A stretch of DNA of 7,046 bases from positions 1 through 7,046 of the forward strand of contig JAEXTB010000111.1 of NCBI GenBank assembly GCA_023453725.1. The letters run 5' to 3'. The notes beneath the pieces are model-generated. The model saw only the letters and a list, made by a program, of their open reading frames with translations. It had not been told where the DNA came from and did not search any database. Below, one piece after another: positions 1 to 5,275 of the stretch; within the stretch, counting starts at the first letter, position 1, and each line of letters begins with the position of its first letter. The translations under genes and the position numbers were made by a program. Source of the stretch: Bacillota bacterium (GTDB taxonomy: Bacteria > Bacillota > Clostridia > Christensenellales > CAG-138).

Positions 1-1618
1 CCTTGGGTTCATCCACCAGGATGAGGCACAGGTATTTCGGATTATCCGCTGGGGCAAAGCCGATGAAAGAAGCAATGAGGCTGCCCGAGGATACTTTTCC
101 GTCCACATATTTCTGCGCCGTGCCGGTCTTGCCGCCCACGCGGTAGCCGGGGATCTGCGCGTTTCTTCCGCTGCCTTCCGCCACAACGCTTTCAAGTATG
201 GAACGCACGGTGGCGGATGTTTCTTCCGAAATCACCCGGCGCACAACGGTGGGCTGATTTTCCTTGATAATCTCGCCATTCGCCCCAATGACCTGCTTGA
301 CAATGTACGGCTGCATCAGTTCCCCGCCGTTGATGGCGGCAGCGACCGCGGACGCAAGCTGCATGGGGGTTACCGCGATGCTCTGGCCAAAACCGATACG
401 CGCGATGTTGTTTTCGCGGATGTATTTTTCATGGATCACAATGCCGCCGCTCTCGCCCGTCAGCCCGCTTTCCGTGGAGGAACCGAAGCCAAACTTGTAG
501 ATATAATCGTAAAATGTCTCTTTGCCCATGGCGAGCGCCATCGTCATAAACGAAGGGTTGCAGGAGTTCTGCACGGCCTTCTGCAACGTCTGGTGCCCGT
601 GGCTCTTCTTCCAGCACTTGATGCGCTCGCCGTTTACCTCTTTAAACCCCGGGCAGTCGAACTCGGTGGAAGTGGTAATGGCGCCAGAATCGAGCGCGGA
701 GGAGAGCGTTACGATTTTGAACGTGGAGCCGGGCTCATACGCGTCCGTAACCACGCGGTTTTTGACAAGCGCCTGCAGTGTGGCAAGATCGTCCCGCGGG
801 GGGGCGTTCGGGTCATAATCGGGCTTTGTGGATACGGCGAGAATTTCGCCCGTCTGCACATCCAGCACAATGCCCGGCGCGCCCTTGGCCTTGTTGATGG
901 TGAGAGCTTCCTGCAGCGCTTTTTCCAAAAACGACTGTACGACAGCGTCCGTGGTAAGTACGAGCGAGCAGCCGTTGAGCGGCTCTATATACTCCTGCGT
1001 CCCATATGGGAGCGGCTTGTTATCGCGGTCGGTTTCGGTAATAAGCCTGCCGGGTTCGCCCGCAAGGTATTTATTGAAGCTTCTCTCCAAGCCTTCCTGC
1101 CCTACGCCGTCTACCGTTGTAAAGCCCAGCGTCTGAGAGAGCATGTTTCCCAAAGGATAATAACGCTTGGTGTCAACGCTGAATGTAACGCCGTTACCAA
1201 GCTTTAAAGCGACAAGCTGGTCGATCTTTTCCCGCGCCACCTGCCGTTTGAGGACGATCTGCTGTTTCTTCTCATCGCTTACGCGCGTGAGCGTGGTTTC
1301 ATAATCGAGCCCGAGTACATTGGTAAGCTCAGTCGCCACGCGGATACGCTCGGTTGTCTTAATCTGCTTGGGGTTGACCTCCACCTGGTAGGCGGTTCCG
1401 CTCTGGGCCAGCGTTTGTCCGTCCCTGTCCATAATGCGGCCCCGTTCTGCGGAAAGGCTTGTATCCATGGTCCACTGCAGCAGCGCTTTTTCCTGCAGCT
1501 CCGGGCCCCAGATCACCTGTACATAAAAGAGCCTTCCAATCAAAAGCAAGAACAGAAGGCCCACGATCAGGAGCATTCGAAACAATCTTTTTTTGTTGGC
1601 GGTATCCGGTGCGCTCAT
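1..1618 (-). CDS. spoVD: SpoVD/FtsI-type class B penicillin-binding protein (3' end beyond the window)
   Basis: This is a membrane-anchored transpeptidase that cross-links peptidoglycan at the septum or in the spore cortex. The visible 539 residues show a basic N-terminus, one membrane anchor (about residues 15-33), a dimerisation region opening with ERGRIMDRDG, and a complete transpeptidase core. The catalytic motifs are EPGSTFK (Ser298, Lys301), SCN (Ser352-Asn354) and KTGT (Lys497-Gly499). Several stretches resemble Bacillus SpoVD closely from memory: the CWK..HG..T segment before QNSCNP, FGQ...VTP, YRVGGKTGTAQK and SFIGFAPAD. Family members run to about 580-650 residues and SpoVD ends in a PASTA domain, so the missing end decides the subtype. 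The start at 1618 has GGAGG five nucleotides upstream; an in-frame ATG at 1630 lacks one. It follows ftsL by 63 nt in the dcw operon. In species with one class B enzyme here, the product may act as the divisome FtsI, so the symbol is tentative. Confidence 0.93.
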   Translation of the reverse strand, partial: MSAPDTANKKRLFRMLLIVGLLFLLLIGRLFYVQVIWGPELQEKALLQWTMDTSLSAERGRIMDRDGQTLAQSGTAYQVEVNPKQIKTTERIRVATELTNVLGLDYETTLTRVSDEKKQQIVLKRQVAREKIDQLVALKLGNGVTFSVDTKRYYPLGNMLSQTLGFTTVDGVGQEGLERSFNKYLAGEPGRLITETDRDNKPLPYGTQEYIEPLNGCSLVLTTDAVVQSFLEKALQEALTINKAKGAPGIVLDVQTGEILAVSTKPDYDPNAPPRDDLATLQALVKNRVVTDAYEPGSTFKIVTLSSALDSGAITTSTEFDCPGFKEVNGERIKCWKKSHGHQTLQKAVQNSCNPSFMTMALAMGKETFYDYIYKFGFGSSTESGLTGESGGIVIHEKYIRENNIARIGFGQSIAVTPMQLASAVAAAINGGELMQPYIVKQVIGANGEIIKENQPTVVRRVISEETSATVRSILESVVAEGSGRNAQIPGYRVGGKTGTAQKYVDGKVSSGSLIASFIGFAPADNPKYLCLILVDEPK

Positions 1619-1623
1619 GCGTG

Positions 1624-1628
1624 CCTCC
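1624..1628 (-). promoter_or_regulatory. Ribosome binding site of the penicillin-binding protein gene
   Basis: GGAGG lies five nucleotides before the ATG at 1618. It decides between that start and the in-frame ATG at 1630, because it overlaps the upstream ATG codon and so can only serve the downstream one. Confidence 0.75.
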
Positions 1629-1651
1629 ATGCTTTGTTAAGGCTGCCCGGC

Positions 1652-1668
1652 GGCGCAACGCACGCGCC
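1652..1668 (-). other. GC-rich hairpin between ftsL and the penicillin-binding protein gene
   Basis: A 5-bp perfect stem (GGCGC/GCGCC) with a 7-nt loop lies in the 63-nt spacer, about 24 nt before the ribosome binding site of the next gene. No T-run follows it, so it is unlikely to terminate transcription. It could slow the polymerase or stabilise a processed mRNA end, but it is short and may be incidental in GC-rich sequence. Confidence 0.3.
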
Positions 1669-1681
1669 TGGCTTTTAAGCG

Positions 1682-2209
1682 CTATGCTCCCGCCGGTAAT
1701 TGCGCCCCTTCCAGGGGCGTTTGCGCGCCTTGCCCGGCATTTGCCGTAATGGGGAGCGCGTCCCCCGCACAGACATACTGCTCCGCGGTGGGATATGTCA
1801 TGCCAAGACGCGCTGCGGCGTCCTGCACATTCTGGATGCTTACCGCGCACTCAAGCTCTACATTCAGCGCGCGTACGCGAAGCTCTGCCGCTTCGATATC
1901 GGTCTTAAGCTGATTGACCTCAAGATATTCCCCGGCAATGCGGTTATAGCGGAATACCACAAACAGAGCGGCCGCAGCCACGGTCGCAATGGCGAACAGC
2001 ATTGCAATCCTGCACCCCGTACTCAGCGCGGGGCGCGGCTGTTTCCTGGGCCTCTGCTGCAGTTTGGGCGAGACGACCGGCTGCTCCACCGGACGCACGG
2101 GCGCTGCCGCGGGCGCGTATGCATATGCGTTTGCGCCGCGTGTAGGCGAATAGACCCGTGTAGATGCCGTGTATGCCGTCTGCGTGTGCCTGTTTCCCGC
2201 TACTTCCAT
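1682..2209 (-). CDS. ftsL: FtsL-type cell division protein
   Basis: This is a probable bitopic divisome protein that pairs with FtsB/DivIC and helps to recruit and activate the septal synthase complex. The 175 residues fall into three parts: a cytoplasmic tail of about 65 residues rich in Ala, Pro, Arg and Gln; one membrane helix (about 67-86, GCRIAMLFAIATVAAAALFVVF); and an extracytoplasmic segment predicted as coiled coil (about 90-125) followed by an ARLGM.YP..EQ motif typical of FtsL/DivIC proteins. Topology and motif, together with the place between rsmH and a class B penicillin-binding protein, support the call; sequence similarity in this family is always low. It is longer than Bacillus FtsL (about 117 residues), mainly because of the cytoplasmic tail, with a short Gln/Ala/Gly-rich C-terminal extension. 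The start has a modest AAAGGGA ribosome binding site, 33 nt after the rsmH stop. Confidence 0.82.
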   Translation of the reverse strand: MEVAGNRHTQTAYTASTRVYSPTRGANAYAYAPAAAPVRPVEQPVVSPKLQQRPRKQPRPALSTGCRIAMLFAIATVAAAALFVVFRYNRIAGEYLEVNQLKTDIEAAELRVRALNVELECAVSIQNVQDAAARLGMTYPTAEQYVCAGDALPITANAGQGAQTPLEGAQLPAGA

Positions 2210-2242
2210 GGTATTCCCTTTCTTGTGTGTGCATGCCGCCGA

Positions 2243-3178
2243 TTATCGTTTTTCTATTGCGCGCAGCTTAGCGCTGCGAGAACGCGCATTCACTTTCAGT
2301 TCTTCTTCACCCGCGATGACGGGCTTTTTGGTTAAGATCCGTACAACCGGTTTCTTGTTGCACGTACAGATTGGCGCTTTGGGGGGGCAGGTGCAGGGAT
2401 TTTCAAGTGTTTTAAACGCCTGCTTTGCAATCCTGTCCTCAAGAGAGTGGAATGTGATGACGCAGAGCCTTCCGCCGGGATTTAATAGGTCCACCGCGTC
2501 GGTCAGCGCTTTTGAAAGCCCTTCAAGTTCCCCATTAACCTCGATTCGGATGGCCTGGAAAGCGCGTCTTGCGGGGTGCTGCCCTTCCCAGCGGTTTTCC
2601 GCCGGGGTTGCGGCCTTTACAATTTCCGCAAGAGCTGTGGTAGAGGAAATGGGAGCTTTTTGCCGGTTCCGCACAATTGCGTTTGCGATGCGCATGGCAT
2701 AACGCTCTTCGCCATATTCCCGCAGTATCGTTGCAAGCCTTTCCGCCGGATAGGTGTTGACCACATCATAAGCAGTGAGGCTCGCGGTTTCGTCCATGCG
2801 CATGTCAAGAGGCGCTTCGTTGTGGTAGGAAAACCCGCGCTCAGGCGCATCTAGCTGGTGCGAAGAGACGCCAAGATCCGTTAAAATGCCATCCACCCTG
2901 GAGACGCCCTTTTCATGGAGCAATGCCGTCATATCAAAGAAATTGCCGCGCAGCGCATGGAATTGTTCGCCGTAGGGGGCAAGCCTTTTTGTTGCTTCTG
3001 CAATCGCTTCGCCGTCCCGGTCGATGCCATAGAGCCTTGAATCCTTGGGAAGTGCTTTGAGCACCGCTTCCGCATGCCCGCCGCCGCCGAGCGTTCCATC
3101 CACAAATATGCCGCCGCGCTCCGGGGCAAGCAGGGAAAGAACTTCTTCCACCATGATAGGCGCGTGGTAATTGCTCAT
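2243..3178 (-). CDS. rsmH: 16S rRNA (cytosine(1402)-N4)-methyltransferase RsmH (MraW)
   Basis: RsmH uses S-adenosylmethionine to methylate N4 of C1402 in 16S rRNA, in the decoding centre of the 30S subunit. The 311-residue product is full length for the family. Visible hallmarks are the N-terminal YHAPIMVEEVL, the SAM-binding loop DGTLGGGGHA (27-36), GIDRD (51-55), DLGVSS (101-106), the GFSY and LDMRMD segments, ITFHSLEDR near the end of the core, the Cys/Pro-rich CTCPPKAPICTC, and the C-terminal NARSRSAKLRAIEK. The start at 3178 is chosen because the ATG overlaps the mraZ stop as ATGA, with GGAGAAGG (3183-3190) just upstream; this suggests translational coupling to mraZ. A further in-frame ATG-type start at 3265 would lie wholly inside mraZ and add 29 residues that do not look like the family. 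Confidence 0.97.
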   Translation of the reverse strand: MSNYHAPIMVEEVLSLLAPERGGIFVDGTLGGGGHAEAVLKALPKDSRLYGIDRDGEAIAEATKRLAPYGEQFHALRGNFFDMTALLHEKGVSRVDGILTDLGVSSHQLDAPERGFSYHNEAPLDMRMDETASLTAYDVVNTYPAERLATILREYGEERYAMRIANAIVRNRQKAPISSTTALAEIVKAATPAENRWEGQHPARRAFQAIRIEVNGELEGLSKALTDAVDLLNPGGRLCVITFHSLEDRIAKQAFKTLENPCTCPPKAPICTCNKKPVVRILTKKPVIAGEEELKVNARSRSAKLRAIEKR

Positions 3179-3621
3179 ATACCCTTCTCCAGCAAACGCT
3201 GCAGCGCCGATTGATATTCCGAACTGATGCCGGTATTGTGCTTGTCCCACGCTTCCGGGGACCAAAGTTCGATGCGGGATCCCATGCCGACGAGTATTGC
3301 TTCTTTATCAAGTTTCGCGTATTCCCGAAGCGCATTGGGAATGAGGATACGGCCCTGCTTGTCCAGCTCGCACTCGGCCGCGTTTGCAAACATCAATCGA
3401 CGGAATGCCTGGGCCATCACATCAGATTCCGGCAGATTGGAAAAACGCGTTGCAAATTCCCGCCAGCCCTGCTCAGACATCCCGAACAGGCAGGTAATAT
3501 TGTCGGTTCCCAATATGCCATGTGTAAGTATGATGGATTCTCCAAGATCTCCCCGCCATTTGGACGGGATAAAGACGCGGCTTTTCGGGTCTATGCCGTG
3601 AAGAACAGAACCTATCAACAT
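3175..3621 (-). CDS. mraZ: Transcriptional regulator MraZ
   Basis: MraZ is the DNA-binding protein that opens the dcw cluster and in studied bacteria controls its own operon by binding tandem short repeats in the promoter. The 148 residues hold the two expected SpoVT/AbrB-like half-domains: DPKSRVFIPSKWR (about 11-23) and DKQGRILIPNALRE (about 87-100), the second being the best conserved MraZ signature. The length is normal for the family. The start at 3621 has AAGGAGG nine nucleotides upstream; an in-frame start at 3666 would add 15 residues not seen in MraZ proteins and would place the ribosome binding site inside the gene. The stop overlaps the rsmH start by 4 nt. Three repeats with 10-nt period in front of the gene are the likely operator, so autoregulation is expected. 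Confidence 0.96.
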   Translation of the reverse strand: MLIGSVLHGIDPKSRVFIPSKWRGDLGESIILTHGILGTDNITCLFGMSEQGWREFATRFSNLPESDVMAQAFRRLMFANAAECELDKQGRILIPNALREYAKLDKEAILVGMGSRIELWSPEAWDKHNTGISSEYQSALQRLLEKGI

Positions 3622-3630
3622 GCCCGGCCG

Positions 3631-3637
3631 CCTCCTT
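3631..3637 (-). promoter_or_regulatory. Ribosome binding site of mraZ
   Basis: AAGGAGG ends nine nucleotides before the ATG at 3621 and is nearly perfect against the 16S rRNA 3' end. It fixes the mraZ start at 3621 rather than at the upstream in-frame codon at 3666. Confidence 0.88.
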
Positions 3638-3685
3638 TTTACCGTTTCGTATGACACGAGTGCCATCCTCTATAGTATTATCGTA

Positions 3686-3714
3686 ATTATAGCACCACTT
3701 CAATACACTTGCCA
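3686..3714 (-). promoter_or_regulatory. Probable promoter of the mraZ-rsmH-ftsL-pbp operon
   Basis: A perfect TATAAT (3686-3691) is preceded directly by TGC (3692-3694), giving an extended -10 element of TGnTATAAT form. A poor -35 (TGGCAA, 3709-3714) lies at 17-nt spacing, which fits the lower dependence of extended -10 promoters on the -35. The start of transcription would be near 3679, giving a leader of about 58 nt. A second possible -10 (GATAAT, 3677-3682) with TTGAAG only 15 nt upstream is less likely. The call rests on pattern matching alone. Confidence 0.7.
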
Positions 3715-3721
3715 CCATTTT
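3695..3721 (-). promoter_or_regulatory. Three tandem MraZ-box-like operator repeats
   Basis: Read on the minus strand, the heptamers AAAATGG (3715-3721), CAAGTGT (3705-3711) and GAAGTGG (3695-3701) follow one another at exact 10-nt steps, separated by 3-nt spacers (TGG, ATT). The shared core is AAGTGK, with the first copy degenerate. MraZ proteins are known to bind direct repeats with about one-helical-turn spacing upstream of their own gene, and the mollicute box is of AAAGTGK type. The array covers the -35 and the spacer of the mraZ promoter and abuts the extended -10, so bound MraZ would probably block RNA polymerase. The assignment to MraZ is inferred. Confidence 0.68.
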
Positions 3722-3780
3722 TATGGTTTTTTTATGCCATTTCATGCGTATTTCACACGTTTTCCCCACAATTGCCATTA

Positions 3781-3794
3781 CGCGAAACTTCGCG
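3781..3794. repeat. 14-nt palindrome CGCGAAACTTCGCG
   Basis: Two 6-nt arms (CGCGAA/TTCGCG) flank a 2-nt centre. It lies directly after the T-run of the probable terminator and about 67 nt upstream of the mraZ -35. It could be a binding site for a dimeric regulator, or merely part of the terminator surroundings. No partner protein can be named. Confidence 0.4.
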
Positions 3795-3840
3795 AAAAAA
3801 AAGACGCCCCCGCGCCGTTGTGGCAGGAAGGACGCCGTTT
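3795..3840 (-). terminator. Probable intrinsic terminator of the zinc-ribbon/phosphoesterase transcript
   Basis: On the minus strand CCTTCCTGCC (3832-3823 region), a short ACAAC loop and GGCGCGGGGG can form a 10-position stem with nine pairs, three of them G-U, and one C-C mismatch. Skipping one bulged T, the outer bases GGCG and AAA can pair with CGTC and the first T residues. Eight T residues (3795-3802) complete the pattern. It lies about 110 nt after the phosphoesterase stop codon. The G-U pairs and bulge make the stem imperfect, so folding energy should be computed. Confidence 0.6.
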
Positions 3841-3863
3841 CGTCAAATGATGCGATTGTACGT

Positions 3864-3886
3864 AAAAATGGGCTCGATTTGTGCCC
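3864..3886 (-). terminator. Weak hairpin with short T-run, possible auxiliary terminator
   Basis: A 4-bp GGGC/GCCC stem with a 9-nt loop is followed by ATTTTT on the minus strand, just before the stronger terminator. The stem is short, so it may only assist termination or be incidental. Confidence 0.3.
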
Positions 3887-3943
3887 TGCGCGCTAAGGTC
3901 TAATCATGGCCTTTTCAGGGACGCCGCGGCCATATGCGTTCAG

Positions 3944-3957
3944 GCTGAAAATTCAGC
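3944..3957 (-). repeat. 14-nt palindrome GCTGAATTTTCAGC at the phosphoesterase stop codon
   Basis: Two 6-nt arms (GCTGAA/TTCAGC) with a TT centre span the TGA stop of the phosphoesterase gene. No T-run follows, so it does not read as a terminator. It may form a small hairpin at the mRNA 3' end or be chance. Confidence 0.35.
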
Positions 3958-4642
3958 ATTCCAGCAGAAGTTTTGGCGCAAATCCGATATGATCCGCAGA
4001 TACAAGCAGGTAAGTAACGCCGTTTCGCACCCCTTCAAACCCGCTCCGGCAGCTCCTCCCATGCAGATGTCCATAGATGGCAAGGTTGACGTTGGCGCGC
4101 TCAAGCGCCTGGGAAAAGCCGGAGGGCGCGCGGTTTTCATTAAAGGGCGGGTAATGCAGCATGGCAATGCGAATTCCCTCTTTGGGCAGGCAGGAAAGCG
4201 AAAGCCCAAGCCGCATGACCTCTCGGTCGTATATCTTTTGATCATCAGGCAGAAAGTTGACGCTTCCCGGGCAAGTCCACCCCCGCGTGCCCGCGATATG
4301 GATATTCCCGAACGAGATGCAGTCGTTCTGCAGCACATGCATTTTTTCAGGAAGCGCCGCGCGCACCTGCGTAACAGAATTCCACCAGTAATCATGGTTT
4401 CCCCGAATCATGACCTTGGTGCCCGGAAGTCCCGCCACAAACGCCATATCGGGAAGCGCGTCCTTCAAATGCATGGCCCAGCTGAAATCCCCAGGCAGCA
4501 GCACAAGGTCGTCATCCCCTACATGAGAACGCCATTCCTCGGCAATATGCTGCGCGTGGTTCTCCCAAGCCGGGCCGAAAATATCCATGGGTTTATCCAC
4601 TGCGCCGGATAAGTGCAAATCCCCGATCACAAACACCTTCAT
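3953..4642 (-). CDS. Calcineurin-like metallophosphoesterase (predicted phosphohydrolase)
   Basis: This is a predicted cytoplasmic hydrolase of phosphate esters with a two-metal centre. The substrate is unknown. The 229 residues carry all expected metal-ligand motifs of the superfamily: GDLHL (Asp8, His10), LPGDFSW (Asp52), GNHDYWW (Asn82, His83), an HYPP segment (His163) and GHLHG (His192, His194). The KPMDIFG..W..H segment near the N-terminus and the GNHDYWW form resemble the group often listed as COG1768, which is common in Clostridia; that subgroup placement is from memory. There is no signal peptide or membrane segment. The start has AAGGAGA (4652-4658) nine nucleotides upstream. It follows the zinc-ribbon gene by 80 nt with no clear terminator between them, so the two are probably co-transcribed, and a probable terminator lies downstream. 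Confidence 0.92.
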   Translation of the reverse strand: MKVFVIGDLHLSGAVDKPMDIFGPAWENHAQHIAEEWRSHVGDDDLVLLPGDFSWAMHLKDALPDMAFVAGLPGTKVMIRGNHDYWWNSVTQVRAALPEKMHVLQNDCISFGNIHIAGTRGWTCPGSVNFLPDDQKIYDREVMRLGLSLSCLPKEGIRIAMLHYPPFNENRAPSGFSQALERANVNLAIYGHLHGRSCRSGFEGVRNGVTYLLVSADHIGFAPKLLLEC

Positions 4643-4722
4643 ATGCCTTCTTCTCCTTTACAGGTGGGAAAGCGCATCGGGCGCGCTAATCATCCGACCA
4701 TAGCGGTATCAAAAGTTAAAAC

Positions 4723-5127
4723 TCAATCCTCGTCCTCTTCGTCCTCATCATCGCGGCCAAGAGGCAGGGCATCGTCGTCCTCAGCATCGTCCTCGCCAAA
4801 TTCCTTATGCATTTCCTGCAGGTCTTCGCTGGGAATGTCGGCCGAGAGCGGGACGTCAATTTCATCCAACTGGTTCATATCCATAGCTATTGGTGTGGGC
4901 TGCTCCATCAGGTTTTCCATTTTTTCACGCCTTCTGCGATCACTCAGGCAATAGCCGCAGAATTCCTGCCCGGCCAAAGCGGGATTCTCTCCACATTCAA
5001 TGCAGATGTTCTGCAGATCTTCGTTATCGTCCGATTCGCCCTTGATTTGGCGGCGGCAAACGGCACAATACTTTTCGTCGTCACGAATATAGTTCAATTC
5101 GCATCTAGGGCATTTGTGCAGGCCCAT
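4723..5127 (-). CDS. Small uncharacterised double zinc-ribbon protein with acidic tail
   Basis: I do not recognise a named family. The 134 residues begin MGLHKCPRCELNYI and hold two CxxC pairs forming a first zinc ribbon (Cys6, Cys9, Cys21, Cys24) and two more forming a second (Cys42, Cys45, Cys57, Cys60). A basic-acidic stretch (SDRRRREKMENL, about 62-73) follows and is probably helical. The last third is very acidic, ending in an almost pure Asp/Glu run after a single GR. Zinc ribbons followed by an acidic tail suggest a role in binding protein or nucleic-acid machinery, but this is inference. The start at 5127 has GGAGG nine nucleotides upstream, and the upstream in-frame codon at 5196 lies in the leader. 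A strong promoter stands in front and the phosphoesterase gene follows 80 nt later. Confidence 0.85.
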   Translation of the reverse strand: MGLHKCPRCELNYIRDDEKYCAVCRRQIKGESDDNEDLQNICIECGENPALAGQEFCGYCLSDRRRREKMENLMEQPTPIAMDMNQLDEIDVPLSADIPSEDLQEMHKEFGEDDAEDDDALPLGRDDEDEEDED

Positions 5128-5136
5128 GCTTACAAT

Positions 5137-5141
5137 CCTCC
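5137..5141 (-). promoter_or_regulatory. Ribosome binding site of the zinc-ribbon gene
   Basis: GGAGG lies nine nucleotides before the ATG at 5127 and excludes the longer reading that would start at 5196. It touches the 3' arm of a weak inverted repeat (CCAA at 5158-5161 with TTGG at 5140-5143), so it may be partly masked in a folded leader. Confidence 0.8.
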
Positions 5142-5174
5142 AATTCCGGTTTACCGTTTGGCCGCAATAGAGAT

Positions 5175-5194
5175 GCGCGGTTATCTCACCGCGC
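5175..5194 (-). other. Hairpin in the 5' leader of the zinc-ribbon transcript
   Basis: A perfect 7-bp stem (GCGCGGT/ACCGCGC) with a 6-nt GAGATA loop begins about 20 nt after the predicted transcription start. No T-run follows, so it is not a terminator by itself. It could protect the mRNA 5' end, or act with the second weak stem near the ribosome binding site in translational control. No known riboswitch or T-box features are seen. Confidence 0.5.
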
Positions 5195-5219
5195 AAAGTA
5201 CTGCGTCAAACACTATCCT

Positions 5220-5248
5220 ATTATGCGAAAGGCGACCCGCTGTGTCAA
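5220..5248 (-). promoter_or_regulatory. Strong housekeeping promoter for the zinc-ribbon/phosphoesterase unit
   Basis: A perfect -35 TTGACA (5243-5248) and a near-perfect -10 CATAAT (5220-5225) are separated by the ideal 17 nt. The match is to the primary sigma factor consensus. It begins 27 nt after the ysxC stop, and the transcript would start near 5213 with a leader of about 86 nt. No convincing terminator lies between ysxC and this promoter, so read-through from lon-ysxC may add to its output. Confidence 0.82.
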
Positions 5249-5275
5249 GCGCTTCCCCACCCGAAAGTAAAATAT

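Larger units (their letters stand above)
3622..3952. other. 331-nt intergenic region between the phosphoesterase gene and the dcw operon
   Basis: No convincing gene lies here on either strand. In minus-strand order the region holds a weak hairpin with a short T-run, a stronger probable terminator with eight T residues, a 14-nt palindrome, three tandem MraZ-box-like repeats, an AT-rich promoter, a leader of about 58 nt, and the mraZ ribosome binding site. The part between the phosphoesterase stop and the first hairpin shows nothing clear beyond short inverted repeats. Confidence 0.7.

Noticed and set aside
431..1207. Long plus-strand open frame of 258 codons opposite the penicillin-binding protein gene
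   Set aside because: The minus strand carries an unbroken transpeptidase frame with all catalytic motifs. The plus-strand product has no recognisable domain and no good ribosome binding site, so it is a GC-driven shadow.
2384..2390. Run of seven G residues in rsmH, a possible frameshift or slippage site
   Set aside because: The frame stays intact through the run and encodes the conserved Cys-Pro-rich motif of RsmH on both sides, so there is no sign of a frameshift.
3709..3737. Possible plus-strand promoter TTGCCA with a TTATGC-like -10
   Set aside because: The -10 match is poor and no gene follows on the plus strand. The TTGCCA is the reverse of the minus-strand -35 and operator region.
4590..4600. 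DnaA-box-like TTATCCACT
   Set aside because: It is a single copy with one mismatch, inside the phosphoesterase coding region, with no cluster of further boxes or AT-rich unwinding element, so an origin is not supported.
3881..4612. Plus-strand open frame of 243 codons opposite the phosphoesterase gene
   Set aside because: The minus-strand gene has complete metallophosphoesterase motifs. The plus-strand translation is compositionally odd, with many Arg, Lys and His residues and no known motifs.
4643..4722. Possible terminator between the zinc-ribbon and phosphoesterase genes
   Set aside because: Only a 5-bp AGCGC/GCGCT stem with a short TTT is present, and the gap is only 80 nt. Co-transcription is the simpler reading.
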